A stretch of DNA of 64,000 bases, from NCBI GenBank assembly GCA_902520195.1, contig CABYND010000005.1, positions 40,096 through 104,095 on the forward strand, read 5' to 3'. This document shows positions 8,585 through 16,987 of this stretch, piece after piece. How positions within the stretch are numbered: position 1 is the stretch's first letter; each line of letters opens with the position of its first letter. The translations under genes and the position numbers were made by a program. The notes beneath the pieces were generated by a model. The model saw only the letters and a list, made by a program, of their open reading frames with translations. It ran no database searches and was not told where the DNA came from. This DNA is from Halieaceae bacterium. Its GTDB lineage: Bacteria > Pseudomonadota > Gammaproteobacteria > Pseudomonadales > Halieaceae.

Positions 8585-8753
8585 AGCGGATTTCCGCGGG
8601 AGCGCTGAAGAGGGGCGTTCGCTTACCAGAGTGTCGCAGACCTCATGGCTAGTAGCCTAGAGGCTCTCGCTAAGATGCACGCATTTGCACTCCGTTCGCT
8701 GAAGGTTGAGGCCAAACTCCATATGATTACGTTTGTTCCGAGGTGAACAGTAA

Positions 8754-9899
8754 ATGACAAAGAACATAAAGATCCCACAGTCGCGCTACGTTCGACTCGT
8801 TTCTATCTTATTGTATACCTTGTTTTTTACTTGCTTGAGTTCATGCGGTGTTGAGGATACTTCGCACGCCGCTGAACTACCGAATCCTCAATCGCAGCTC
8901 CCAGTCAAGATCGTCCTTGTGACGATGTTTGAGATTGGTGATGACCTTGGCGACGCGCCGGGAGAATTTCAGTTTTGGAGAGAGCGACGCAATCTTTATC
9001 AGAAAATCGACTTTCCACATTCCCATCACGACCTTTTTTACAACCCTAACAGTCAAATTTTGGGACTGGTTACGGGCATAGGTACTGCGAAGGCTGCCAG
9101 TGCGACGATGGCCCTAGGCCTTGACGATCGCTTCAACCTCTCAAAGGCCTATTGGCTGGTTGCAGGCATCGCTGGTATTGATCCTGAGGACGCTTCTATT
9201 GGCTCTGTGGTTTGGTCATCAGTTTTAGTTGATGGAGATCTAGGTTACGAGATTGACAGCCGCGAGATGCCAAGGGATTGGAGCACCGGGTATTTTTCTT
9301 TTAAGACGAAGGAACCTTTTGCACAACCACGACCTGAGCTTCCTATGGGTGAGGTTTTCACAACTAATACTGGATTGCGAGACTGGGCTTTTGAGTTGAC
9401 GAAAAACCTTGAGCTGATGGACAGCTCCGAGTTTCAAGCGCTGCGGGAGGCCTATGTGGATCACCCTGCCGCGCTGAGACCGCCGTTTGTGTTAACGGGC
9501 GGTCATCTGGCGGCGATGACCTATTGGCATGGCGCCCTTAAAAATGCGTGGGCGAATGAGCTGGTTAGATATTGGTCAGATGGCGAGGCTAACTTCGTAA
9601 CTTCTGCGATGGAGGAAACTGGCACTTTCCAGTCTATTACTTACCTTGACAATGCAGGGTTGGTGGACAAAACGCGGTTCCTGGTGCTTAGAGGAGGAAG
9701 CAATTTCACTATGCAACCACCGACACTTACAGCCGCACAAAGCCTTCTAAGGGAATCGGATGGATATGCGGGGTTAGAGGCGTCTCTGGAAAACGTCTAC
9801 CTTGCAGGGTCAGTTGTTATAGATGAGCTCCTGACTGGATGGGATCAGTACTCCGAGAATGTCCCTACAGCTGAGGGGCTTCCGGAGAACGCGGAATAA
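8754..9899 (+). CDS. Purine nucleoside permease (NUP) family lipoprotein
   Basis: This 381-residue protein belongs to the NUP family (PF06516), first named from a Candida nucleoside permease but related in fold to nucleoside phosphorylases. It has no membrane helices apart from its N-terminal signal. The signal ends in the lipobox CLSSC near residue 32, so it should be a lipidated protein outside the cytoplasm. Visible family segments are KIVLVTMFEIGDDLGDAPGE, LGLVTGIGTAKAASATMALGL, WLVAGIAGIDPEDASIGSV and LRGGSNFTMQPP. A likely role is binding or cleaving nucleosides in the periplasm rather than transporting them, which is inference. Its stop overlaps the next start by one base (TAATG), implying translational coupling with adenosine deaminase. 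Confidence 0.87.
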   Translation: MTKNIKIPQSRYVRLVSILLYTLFFTCLSSCGVEDTSHAAELPNPQSQLPVKIVLVTMFEIGDDLGDAPGEFQFWRERRNLYQKIDFPHSHHDLFYNPNSQILGLVTGIGTAKAASATMALGLDDRFNLSKAYWLVAGIAGIDPEDASIGSVVWSSVLVDGDLGYEIDSREMPRDWSTGYFSFKTKEPFAQPRPELPMGEVFTTNTGLRDWAFELTKNLELMDSSEFQALREAYVDHPAALRPPFVLTGGHLAAMTYWHGALKNAWANELVRYWSDGEANFVTSAMEETGTFQSITYLDNAGLVDKTRFLVLRGGSNFTMQPPTLTAAQSLLRESDGYAGLEASLENVYLAGSVVIDELLTGWDQYSENVPTAEGLPENAE

Positions 9900-11539
9900 T
9901 GGGCGGCAATGCTGAGAGTGCGACACGGAAACTAGTTAGGTTTTGTCGCGCTCGAGGATCTCGGAGTGCTTTGCGCGCGTCAGCTAGGTGGACAAATTTT
10001 GTCATGCTGTCGCTGATCCTCTCTCCGGCATTAGCAAAGTCTGCGGATAATTTGAATTTCAGTGTTTCAGTGCTGTTCGAGGAAATTAAAGCAAAGCCTG
10101 TGGAGCTTAGGCATTTTTTGCAAAACTTTCCCAAGGGCGGCGATCTACACAGCCACCTCTCTGGTGCAGTTTACGCAGAGTCATATCTTGCAATCGCTTT
10201 AGAGCGCGATCTGTGTGTGAGCCTGGAGAGCAAAATATTGTTAAAGCCACCTTGCGATCCAGTAAAAAGCCCATTACTGCGATCAGTCCTAGACAATAAG
10301 GATGAATTCGGCTTCGAAAACTTCAATCATCTAGTAAATGCGTTGTCCACTCGATATTACAGGCTGCAGTCTGTATCAGGGCGAGATCAATTCTTCTCAA
10401 CTTTCCAAAGATTTTTCCAGGCTCTCGATGGAAGCAGAGGCGACATGCTTGCGGAAGTGGTCGCAAGGGCCGGCAGACAAAAAATCCTATATCTTGAGTT
10501 GATGCAAAGCCTGGGTATGTTTGAGGTAGCGCAAAAAGCTAGGTCACATGGTGATATAGACGCGCCTTTCGGTTCGAGAATTGACCACTCAATGATAGAC
10601 GCTGAAGTCGTAAAGGTTGTTAAGCGGCTCGATAAAATTGAGGCACGAAGTGACGCATTACTTGGCTGCGGCAGTAGCTCTGCTGAACAAAGACAGGGGT
10701 GCTCGGTTGAGGTCAGATACCTCGCTCAGGTGATCAGAGAGCTATCGCCTATTGAGGTATACGCACAGGCTCTTTTGGCTTTTAAATTGATCGAATCAGA
10801 CGACCGCGTGGTTGGCCTTAATTTTGTGGCTCCGGAAGACAGCCCCGTTGCCTTGCGTGACTACAAGCTCCACATGAAATGGATAGCTGAGTTGAATAAG
10901 AATTTTCCTGCGGCCGAGGCAGGAGTCTCGTTGCATGCCGGCGAGCTTACTTTGGGGCTAGTTCCGCCGCGTCACTTAGGTTGGCATATAAGGGAGGCCG
11001 TCATGGTGGCGGGAGCGGATCGTATCGGTCACGGAATCGATATTTCCCATGACGAGCAGATGTACGAGACGCTGACTTACATGGCCAAAAACAAAATCGC
11101 AGTGGAAATAAATTTAACCAGTAATGAAGTAATCTTGGGCGTCCAGGGTGAGGACCATCCGTTTACCACGTATAAGGCCAACGGTGTGCCTCTTACAATC
11201 TCTACCGATGATGAGGGAGTATCCAGAACAGACTTGACGAACGAATATTACCGTTTGGTGAAGACTTATGATATTGACTACGCGACTCTGGTGTCGCTCT
11301 CTAGAAACTCCCTTCAGTACAGTTTTTTACCCGGCGCATCCCTGTTCGAAGATACGTACACTGGCCGAAAGACTGAGGAGTGTCGACAAATTGCGGATTC
11401 AAAGTCTTCAAAGCCGATAGACTCTTGCGCCGAATTCCTATCAGGCAGCTATAAGGCGTCGTTACAATGGGAGCTAGAGCAAAATTTTTCTTCGTTCGAG
11501 GCCTACATCAAAAGTCAGTTTGATATGTTGAACCCTTAA
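9899..11539 (+). CDS. Exported adenosine deaminase
   Basis: This 546-residue zinc adenosine deaminase should convert adenosine to inosine. Zinc and catalytic motifs are GGDLHSHLSGAVY (HxH), SLHAGEL, DRIGHGIDI and STDDEGVSRTDL (Asp-Asp). It is about 200 residues longer than the cytosolic E. coli enzyme. The hydrophobic stretch WTNFVMLSLILSPALAKSA near residues 31-49 looks like a signal peptide behind a long basic N-region. Several cysteines occur in apparent close pairs (around DLCVSLES/PPCDP, LLGCGSSSAEQRQGCSV, and EECRQ/DSCAEF), consistent with disulphides and an extracytoplasmic site, as in secreted ADGF-type deaminases. The start codon overlaps the NUP stop by one base. The long basic region before the hydrophobic core makes the start slightly uncertain. 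Confidence 0.9.
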   Translation: MGGNAESATRKLVRFCRARGSRSALRASARWTNFVMLSLILSPALAKSADNLNFSVSVLFEEIKAKPVELRHFLQNFPKGGDLHSHLSGAVYAESYLAIALERDLCVSLESKILLKPPCDPVKSPLLRSVLDNKDEFGFENFNHLVNALSTRYYRLQSVSGRDQFFSTFQRFFQALDGSRGDMLAEVVARAGRQKILYLELMQSLGMFEVAQKARSHGDIDAPFGSRIDHSMIDAEVVKVVKRLDKIEARSDALLGCGSSSAEQRQGCSVEVRYLAQVIRELSPIEVYAQALLAFKLIESDDRVVGLNFVAPEDSPVALRDYKLHMKWIAELNKNFPAAEAGVSLHAGELTLGLVPPRHLGWHIREAVMVAGADRIGHGIDISHDEQMYETLTYMAKNKIAVEINLTSNEVILGVQGEDHPFTTYKANGVPLTISTDDEGVSRTDLTNEYYRLVKTYDIDYATLVSLSRNSLQYSFLPGASLFEDTYTGRKTEECRQIADSKSSKPIDSCAEFLSGSYKASLQWELEQNFSSFEAYIKSQFDMLNP

Positions 11540-11764
11540 AAAGAGAAGGGCCCTCAGAGAACGCAAATCGAGATGTAGATTTGAAGGTTCTAACCCCTAC
11601 AAACATGCAGCTTGAGCACAAGGCGAGTAACCCCCAAATTAGACTGACACTCTTTTCCGCAAATTTTTTCTCAATCAGAGCCTTTTCAGACTAGTGTTTT
11701 GACGCCGCCATCTGTATATCTATCGAATGGAAAGCGTGCCCTTAGCGAAGGATATCTCGATACG

Positions 11765-12343
11765 ATGAGTAACAAGGTATACCTCTCGGCCGACAAGCTG
11801 TTACATGACTCATTTCGTCTGGCTGGGCGTGTCTTTGCAAGCGGGTTTGCGCCAACAGTGATTATCGCGATATGGCGCGGAGGCGCGCCTATTGGTATCG
11901 CTGTCCAAGAGTTTCTTGCCTACTGTGGGATTGAGACCGACCATATCGCCATCCGCACTTCGTCCTACGGCCCAGGCATCGACGAGAGACTTGGTGGAAT
12001 TCGGGTCCACGGCCTCAATTATCTGGTCAAAAACGTCACGGCTGAGGACAAGCTTTTGATTGTGGACGACGTGTTTGACACTGGACGTACTGTGGATGCG
12101 GTTATTCACAGACTGTCCGAGTTGGCGCGCCTGAATACCCCCACTGAAATTCGCATAGCAGTGCCGTACTACAAACCTACTAGGCGGGAGGTTGATCGTG
12201 TACCCGAATATTTTCTCGAAGAAACCGATGCTTGGCTGATGTACCCGCATTCATTGGAAGGGCTTACTGTTGACGAAATTAGGGAGCATCGGCCAGCTTT
12301 GTTTGACATTATCAAGGAGCGGCTGCCAGCACGCGCCCCTTGA
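11765..12343 (+). CDS. Purine-type phosphoribosyltransferase
   Basis: This cytoplasmic type I phosphoribosyltransferase of about 192 residues has the PRPP-binding motif LLIVDDVFDTGRTVDAV. The N-terminal IIAIWRGGAPIGIAVQEFL carries the pyrophosphate-loop region seen in xanthine/hypoxanthine-guanine enzymes. It likely salvages hypoxanthine, xanthine or guanine to nucleotides, which balances the catabolic genes nearby. The chosen ATG at 11765 has AAGGA about 12 bases upstream and starts where homology begins. An in-frame TTG at 11699 would add 22 unremarkable residues. It follows the deaminase by 225 bp on the same strand, so it may be cotranscribed. Substrate specificity cannot be fixed from the sequence. 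Confidence 0.82.
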   Translation: MSNKVYLSADKLLHDSFRLAGRVFASGFAPTVIIAIWRGGAPIGIAVQEFLAYCGIETDHIAIRTSSYGPGIDERLGGIRVHGLNYLVKNVTAEDKLLIVDDVFDTGRTVDAVIHRLSELARLNTPTEIRIAVPYYKPTRREVDRVPEYFLEETDAWLMYPHSLEGLTVDEIREHRPALFDIIKERLPARAP

Positions 12344-12402
12344 CTGACCATCTCCCGACTCTGTGTGCACTCAGGACAACACTAGCCTTCGCTCGCTCTA
12401 GT

Positions 12403-14679
12403 CTAAAAATCAATGCCCACTCTGGCCATTAGCACTCGCGGTGGAATGAATTGGTCACCAGTGGCGCCTACTCCAAATACATCAGTGAATCTGGCGTTTA
12501 CACCGTCCTCGTCCGTCAGATTTTTCGCTATAAGCTCTAATCGCCAGTTGCTGTCAGAGGGTAGAATTCTTATCACGAGATCCAAAGTGTCGTAGCTGTC
12601 TACGTCGTCCGTCAGAGGGTTGTTAAACATTCGGTGTTTAAAATCTCCCCGATGTGTATAACTGAGGGTGCCGCCGATATCTCCAAAACCATCAATGCTT
12701 TTGTTGTAGGACAGGGCGAGATTCGCAGTAAAACTCGGAGTTTTTGGTAATTCGTTGCCTTCAACATCCGCTATCGCCTCAGCTCTGGCCATTTGAATTT
12801 CTGGACCGAACTGAAAGACTCCCTGCGCGAGCAAAGCATTGGTTGCTGCATCTGACGCTACGTTGTCAATAGCAAGATGGCTCGCGGTTATTTCAGTCTC
12901 CAGTAATGCAATTCTTGCATCGAAAACCAGCGAGTCGGTGAGAAACGCCCCAAGTTCGATCTCCGCCCCATAGATTTCCGATTCAGGAACATTGCCTACA
13001 CCACCTTGGAACAATTCAGGGTCAGTGGCTTGATATTGTAAGTTGTCATACTCGTAAAAGAACATGGCGCCATTTAATCGGACCCTGCCGTCCGCAAGGT
13101 CGGTTTTGAGCCCGACCTCGTAAGCATCAATGGTCTCTTCCTCAAAAACAGGCAACACCACTATGGGGGCGATCACATCCTCCCTGCCGAAAGTGAGATT
13201 CGAGCCTCCCGGCTTGAATCCGCGTGTGTACGACGCGTATGCCATCGAAGCGTCGGATAGATCCATCTCGAAAGCTAGACGGCCTGTCACCTTCTCGGAC
13301 TCAATTTCCAGAATATCAGTGCCGCCCCTTCCGAAAAAGTTTGTTACGGAACTGTAAACCTCGTCCTCGGTGTACCGAAGGCCAGCAACAAGTCTAGAGC
13401 TGTCTGTCAAGCTCCAAGTGCCTTGTCCGTATATCGACATGGATTCCCGCTCTGGTTTTGAGTCAGATATGAAGCCCACCTCGCCACCATAGAACAGGAC
13501 CTCTTCGACGACGATAGGGGCAAAGGCGCCGTCGAAGTTAAAATCTAAACGTTCTCTAATAAGAATGTCGACTTCGGTATCCAGATAGAAAATCCCGGCG
13601 ACCCAATCAAGCTTGCCAAAGGCTGGCTCATTCGAAATCAGGTTGAATTCCTGTGTCGTAGTTTTTTGTTCGTTTATTTCAGGATCGAAGTAGCTTTGAA
13701 GCAGGAAAAACGGAGGAAGTGTCCTGTAATCATGCCGATCATTGTCTCGTTGGATCGAAATTTCGTCATTTTGATAACTGGTTAGTGACTTGAGCGTAGC
13801 TCCTCCCAAGTCCCATTCGAGGGTAAGGCTATATAATTGAGATTCGAGGTCGTAGCTGGAGAGCGAATCTTGTGCAAGGTTCCTGGCACCAGGCGTAGGA
13901 TCGAAAATGCCTTTTTGGGCCTGACCGTTCACGTCCTCCTCGAAGTGTTGCGCGGTGAAAGTGGCAGAGAAAGTGTCGCTAGGCTGAAATAGCAGTTTAA
14001 AACGCGCTGAAATGCTGTCGGCATCATCCAAGTCTTGTCCATTACCGACATTGTCCGAAAAACCATCATGCTGGTGTTTCATCACCGATACCCGCGCTGC
14101 GACGGTGTCGGACATGGGAATGTTCATCGCTGCTCTAGCTCTAATTAAGCTGTACTCACCCAGTGCCAAATCCGCGGTACCGTAAAAATCGTCGAAGGTG
14201 GGTGCTTTTGTGATGACATTGATGCCTCCTCCCGTCGAATTCTGGCCAAACAGCGTGCCCTGAGGCCCCCTTAAAACCTCTACACGCTCTAAATCTAGGA
14301 AGTCGGTTTGCAGTGCGAAGGGTGATGCTACGTAGACGCCGTCTAGGTGATAAGAGACAGAGGGGTTAGCTATCGCGTTTTGGTTGGCTTCGTTTCCAAT
14401 ACCGCGGATAGTGATGACCGTTTTGAAGCCTTCGTTTTTGGCCACATTGACGCCTGGTGCAATCGCGCTCAAATCTACAAAGGAGCTTAATTGTCGGTTC
14501 TCGACGTCTTCGGCACTGAGCGCAGTAACCGCCTGTGACAGATCCTGCAGGCTTTCAGTTCGTTTCTCTGCAGTTACCAATACCTCCTCAAAAATGGGCG
14601 CTTGTTGTGCCCAGGTGCCGCATGTCAGCGAACCCATAAATAGGCCTAAAGCCGCAGTTGGATAGCGTAAGTTCGACAT
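12403..14679 (-). CDS. TonB-dependent outer-membrane receptor
   Basis: This 758-residue receptor has a signal peptide (cleavage near TWAQ, residue 25), a TonB box region FEEVLVTAEKR, and the plug signature IRGIGNEANQNAI with the hinge ERVEVLRGPQGTLFGQNSTGGGINVIT. The barrel closes with ARVGIDF, which ends in an aromatic residue. This form resembles the large Sphingomonas/marine receptor group that imports varied organic molecules rather than only siderophores. It is preceded by a textbook sigma-54 promoter and NtrC-like dyads, so a nitrogen-containing ligand is likely. Convergent with the phosphoribosyltransferase gene, it closes the purine island. Ligand identity is inference from regulation and neighbours. 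Confidence 0.92.
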   Translation of the reverse strand: MSNLRYPTAALGLFMGSLTCGTWAQQAPIFEEVLVTAEKRTESLQDLSQAVTALSAEDVENRQLSSFVDLSAIAPGVNVAKNEGFKTVITIRGIGNEANQNAIANPSVSYHLDGVYVASPFALQTDFLDLERVEVLRGPQGTLFGQNSTGGGINVITKAPTFDDFYGTADLALGEYSLIRARAAMNIPMSDTVAARVSVMKHQHDGFSDNVGNGQDLDDADSISARFKLLFQPSDTFSATFTAQHFEEDVNGQAQKGIFDPTPGARNLAQDSLSSYDLESQLYSLTLEWDLGGATLKSLTSYQNDEISIQRDNDRHDYRTLPPFFLLQSYFDPEINEQKTTTQEFNLISNEPAFGKLDWVAGIFYLDTEVDILIRERLDFNFDGAFAPIVVEEVLFYGGEVGFISDSKPERESMSIYGQGTWSLTDSSRLVAGLRYTEDEVYSSVTNFFGRGGTDILEIESEKVTGRLAFEMDLSDASMAYASYTRGFKPGGSNLTFGREDVIAPIVVLPVFEEETIDAYEVGLKTDLADGRVRLNGAMFFYEYDNLQYQATDPELFQGGVGNVPESEIYGAEIELGAFLTDSLVFDARIALLETEITASHLAIDNVASDAATNALLAQGVFQFGPEIQMARAEAIADVEGNELPKTPSFTANLALSYNKSIDGFGDIGGTLSYTHRGDFKHRMFNNPLTDDVDSYDTLDLVIRILPSDSNWRLELIAKNLTDEDGVNARFTDVFGVGATGDQFIPPRVLMARVGIDF

Positions 14680-14731
14680 CTCAAATCTCCAGAAGGTGTT
14701 TTGGTGGGCTGTTGATCATTCGATAAGCACT

Positions 14732-14747
14732 TGCAATCTGCGTGCCA
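14732..14747 (-). promoter_or_regulatory. Consensus sigma-54 promoter for the second TBDR
   Basis: The minus strand reads TGGCACG-CAGA-TTGCA, a perfect match to the sigma-54 consensus with exact spacing. The predicted start is near 14721, giving a leader of about 42 nt before the ATG at 14679. Confidence 0.82.
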
Positions 14748-14843
14748 ACTGCACACTTGCGCCCAGTATCCAAAGAGCTACGGGATTTATTCTGAGGGCG
14801 ACTTAAATGGACCTCACAGATGTCCTTAATCCTGAGCTGTTTT

Positions 14844-14892
14844 TGCACTGAAATGGTGCGATTCGGCACATTTTTTGCTCTTAATTGGTGCG
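14844..14892. promoter_or_regulatory. Two NtrC-like enhancer dyads upstream of the second TBDR
   Basis: The dyad at 14844-14860 (TGCACT-N5-GGTGCG) matches TGCACC-N5-GGTGCA at 10 of 12 positions and closely resembles known glnA sites. The dyad at 14876-14892 (TGCTCT-N5-GGTGCG) matches 9 of 12. Centres are 32 bp apart, three helical turns, and lie about 131 and 163 bp upstream of the predicted start. Confidence 0.62.
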
Positions 14893-15037
14893 AGATAGTT
14901 TTAAATGAAGCTCAGCTCGGTAGGGCTGGGTTTAACTCATTAGTCTCAGACACCTCAGATTAACCAACATTAAAGGGCAGCTTGAAAGGGCATTTGGCGG
15001 ACTTTTGCTTCTCGCAAAATTTTTTAGGAAAAAGGTA

Positions 15038-15065
15038 TTGACGCCCGTTTGCTTTTTGGTATTAT
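15038..15065 (+). promoter_or_regulatory. Sigma-70 type promoter ahead of a possible small RNA
   Basis: TTGACG at 15038-15043 and TATTAT at 15060-15065 are separated by 16 bp. Each hexamer is one base from the consensus. Predicted transcription start is around 15071-15073, with no open frame starting nearby. Confidence 0.5.
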
Positions 15066-15071
15066 TACCAA

Positions 15072-15289
15072 TGCCACCGGCGACCGACGAGTGACCAACT
15101 GCAGACGGGAGCGAGGGGGAAGTCGGAGGAAGAGTGCTCAGGTAGAAAAGCGTAGCGAAGGGCCGGCACAAACGCAGTTCGCTACCCACCAAGGGTGAGG
15201 GGATACCACCCAAGGGGCCAGATGGAATCCCGGTCTGGACGCCTGAGAGGCTCGAATAAAAAAACAGAGGGCAACCTCTGTTTTTTTTT
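15072..15289 (+). ncRNA. Candidate small RNA of about 218 nt (unidentified)
   Basis: The interval is framed by a good plus-strand promoter and a strong intrinsic terminator and has no plausible coding frame. It is purine-rich in the middle (GGGAGCGAGGGGGAAGTCGG) and contains a local hairpin CCAGA...TCTGG near 15221-15238. It does not resemble 6S, 4.5S, tmRNA, RNase P RNA or a riboswitch that I know. Because the terminator is bidirectional it may instead belong to the MFS gene on the other strand, leaving the promoter match to chance. Confidence 0.33.
15258..15289. terminator. Bidirectional intrinsic terminator
   Basis: The stem CAGAGG (15265-15270), loop GCAA and stem CCTCTG (15275-15280) are flanked by seven A and nine T residues, giving a U-run in both directions. 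It can end the minus-strand MFS transcript, 140 bp past its stop, and any plus-strand small RNA. Confidence 0.88.
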
Positions 15290-15431
15290 GCTCGCCGTTT
15301 TTGCAAGGTTTAAAAGGTGCTTCGCTGACACTGTTCGTCGAAGGCTTGGTGCATTGCCCCGCAGCGATTGTCCTGGAAAAGCTCCTGTTACATCCCCCTG
15401 CTTTGCCGATAGGACCTGTATTCGTGTCATC

Positions 15432-16928
15432 TCAGCCCTCTGCCTTTCCCAGCTCGGCGACGAAATCCTGCTGTAGGGTTCTGGCGCATATCAAGAAGCA
15501 GGCCGAAGCGATTAGAAATATGCTGGCTGTGACCGCCATCGCGAACTTGAGCCCCTGGGAGTTAGCGTTTTGGCACACCGCGTCGTCAGTGACAGAGCGC
15601 ATCATATCGGCTACTTTGCAGGCCTCTGGTGACAAAAGCGTGCCGGGATCAAGTGAGAGCAGTTCGCGCTGCATAAAAAAGTCACTCATGAATCCGACGA
15701 AATAAGGTCCGATGCCATTGCCTATGAGGGACACCAAAATTAAGAGTACCGCAATAGCTGTGGCGCGAGATCGGTTGCTGACCACGCCTTGGCCAATGGT
15801 GTACTGAGCGCCCAGGTAACTGTAATGAAAAACGGCGCCAATACCCCACAGGACAAAAACGGCAGTCAGGTCCTCTGAGAAGAAGGCCGCCGCGTAAGCG
15901 GGTACGGCTATGGCGATCCCCAGAGCCGGTACCCAAGCCACTGCGGTAGGTGATCGCGCCGTCAGCCGCTCGGTAATGTACCCACCAAGGAAAGTGCCTA
16001 TGGCTGCCAGTAACGAGAGAGGCGCACCGAATTGCAGTGCAGCGTCACGCACACTCAGGCCATGCTCCCGTTGTAGAAACGGCGCTTGAAACGATATCAA
16101 GCCGTAGCCCACAAAAGCGACCAACGACGCGGCAATCGCCATCCACCAAAACGAGGGTTTGTGTCTCAATTCGGTAAAAGTTTCTGACCAGTCGGGTGCG
16201 CGGTCAGCAGTTTGGCTGGGAGGGTCGGCATAACCCCGGGGCGGCTCTTTGATGCTGGCCCAGACCAGCCACGCAACTATTATCCCTGGCAGGCCGACTG
16301 CGACAAAGGCAATCCGCCACCCCTCGATATTTGCCCAGTCCAGCCCGCCAAACAGCCAGCCCAGACCAATACCGCTTAGCCAGCTGCCCACGTCCGCCCC
16401 CTGCATCTGCGCGATAGGGCCGCCAAAGACGTTAGCCAGCACGCTCCCGAGGGTCACGCCCATGGAATACACCCCGAGTGCGGTGGCGCGCTTTCGAGCG
16501 ATGAAGTAATCGCCGATGAGCGAGTTGGCGGGCGGTGTGCAACCGGCTTCGCCGATAGCCACACCAATCCTGAACAGGAGCAGGGTGAAAAAACCAATCG
16601 CCACACCACATAACGCGGTCATGATCGACCACAGCACGATGCACAGGCTGATGATATGCACCCGATTGGAACGATCTGCCCAGAGTGCAATGGGCAGGCC
16701 CATCACCGCATAAAAAATGGCGAAGGGCGGCCCGTAGAGCAAACCCCACTGGGCGTCGGTGAGTTGAAATGATTCGATGATGGGTTGGGCGACGACTGCT
16801 ATTAACGTGCGGTCGATGAAATTCAGCGTGTACACCAGCATCAGCAGGATCAACACGTAATGGCGATAGGAAGGTGAGCCGTATCCGGTCAAATGGCCGT
16901 TAGCGGCGTCACTTGCGGTGGTTTGCAT
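15432..16928 (-). CDS. MFS transporter, spinster-like
   Basis: This 498-residue inner-membrane porter has twelve predicted helices. The first, YVLILLMLVYTLNFIDRTLIAV, and the loop ALWADRSNRVHI match the spinster-like branch of the major facilitator superfamily. Further family marks are RIGVAIGEAGCTPPANSLIGDYF and RATALGVYSMGVTLGSVLANVFGG. Substrates of bacterial spinster-like porters are mostly undefined, with lipids, sugars and organic acids all proposed for the family. A loop near the C-terminus carries several cysteines (SPEACKVADMMRSVTDDAVCQNA). It ends 140 bp before a strong terminator and is not obviously linked to the purine genes. Function beyond export or import of an organic solute is not supportable. 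Confidence 0.86.
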   Translation of the reverse strand: MQTTASDAANGHLTGYGSPSYRHYVLILLMLVYTLNFIDRTLIAVVAQPIIESFQLTDAQWGLLYGPPFAIFYAVMGLPIALWADRSNRVHIISLCIVLWSIMTALCGVAIGFFTLLLFRIGVAIGEAGCTPPANSLIGDYFIARKRATALGVYSMGVTLGSVLANVFGGPIAQMQGADVGSWLSGIGLGWLFGGLDWANIEGWRIAFVAVGLPGIIVAWLVWASIKEPPRGYADPPSQTADRAPDWSETFTELRHKPSFWWMAIAASLVAFVGYGLISFQAPFLQREHGLSVRDAALQFGAPLSLLAAIGTFLGGYITERLTARSPTAVAWVPALGIAIAVPAYAAAFFSEDLTAVFVLWGIGAVFHYSYLGAQYTIGQGVVSNRSRATAIAVLLILVSLIGNGIGPYFVGFMSDFFMQRELLSLDPGTLLSPEACKVADMMRSVTDDAVCQNANSQGLKFAMAVTASIFLIASACFLICARTLQQDFVAELGKAEG

Positions 16929-16987
16929 ACAACAATTCCTGCTGGGGGCGGTGAGTTTACCAATCAGAGCGCGTTGGTGTGGCGCAA

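Larger units (their letters stand above)
8175..8753. other. 579-bp divergent regulatory region, no gene seen
   Basis: This interval separates the minus-strand TBDR from the plus-strand NUP gene. It contains the tandem 22-bp repeat, two sigma-54 type promoters facing outward and two NtrC-like dyads. Short open frames within it are on both strands, lack convincing ribosome sites and show no recognisable domains. The plus-strand leader from about 8595 to 8753 is unusually long (about 159 nt), and I did not recognise a riboswitch in it. Confidence 0.7.
14680..15431. other. 752-bp intergenic region with regulatory sites and a possible small RNA
   Basis: The left part (14680-14900) holds the sigma-54 promoter and NtrC-like dyads of the TBDR. 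The middle (15038-15290) holds a sigma-70 like promoter and an intrinsic terminator on the plus strand. Open frames crossing the region show low-complexity, arginine/serine-rich products without domains, and I do not accept them as genes. Between 15290 and the end of the MFS gene at 15432 nothing else is recognisable. Confidence 0.6.

Noticed and set aside
11671..11690. Sigma-54-like element TGACACTCTTTTCCGCAA before the phosphoribosyltransferase
   Set aside because: The GG is broken (GA) and the distance to GC is 13 rather than 12 bp.
15072..15289. Identity of the candidate RNA as 6S RNA, RNase P RNA, tmRNA, 4.5S RNA or a cobalamin riboswitch
   Set aside because: A stretch (CAACTGCAGACGGGAGCGA, GGGGGAAGTCGG) faintly recalls cobalamin riboswitch parts, but the order and remaining conserved boxes are missing. 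None of the other RNA families' hallmark sequences occur.
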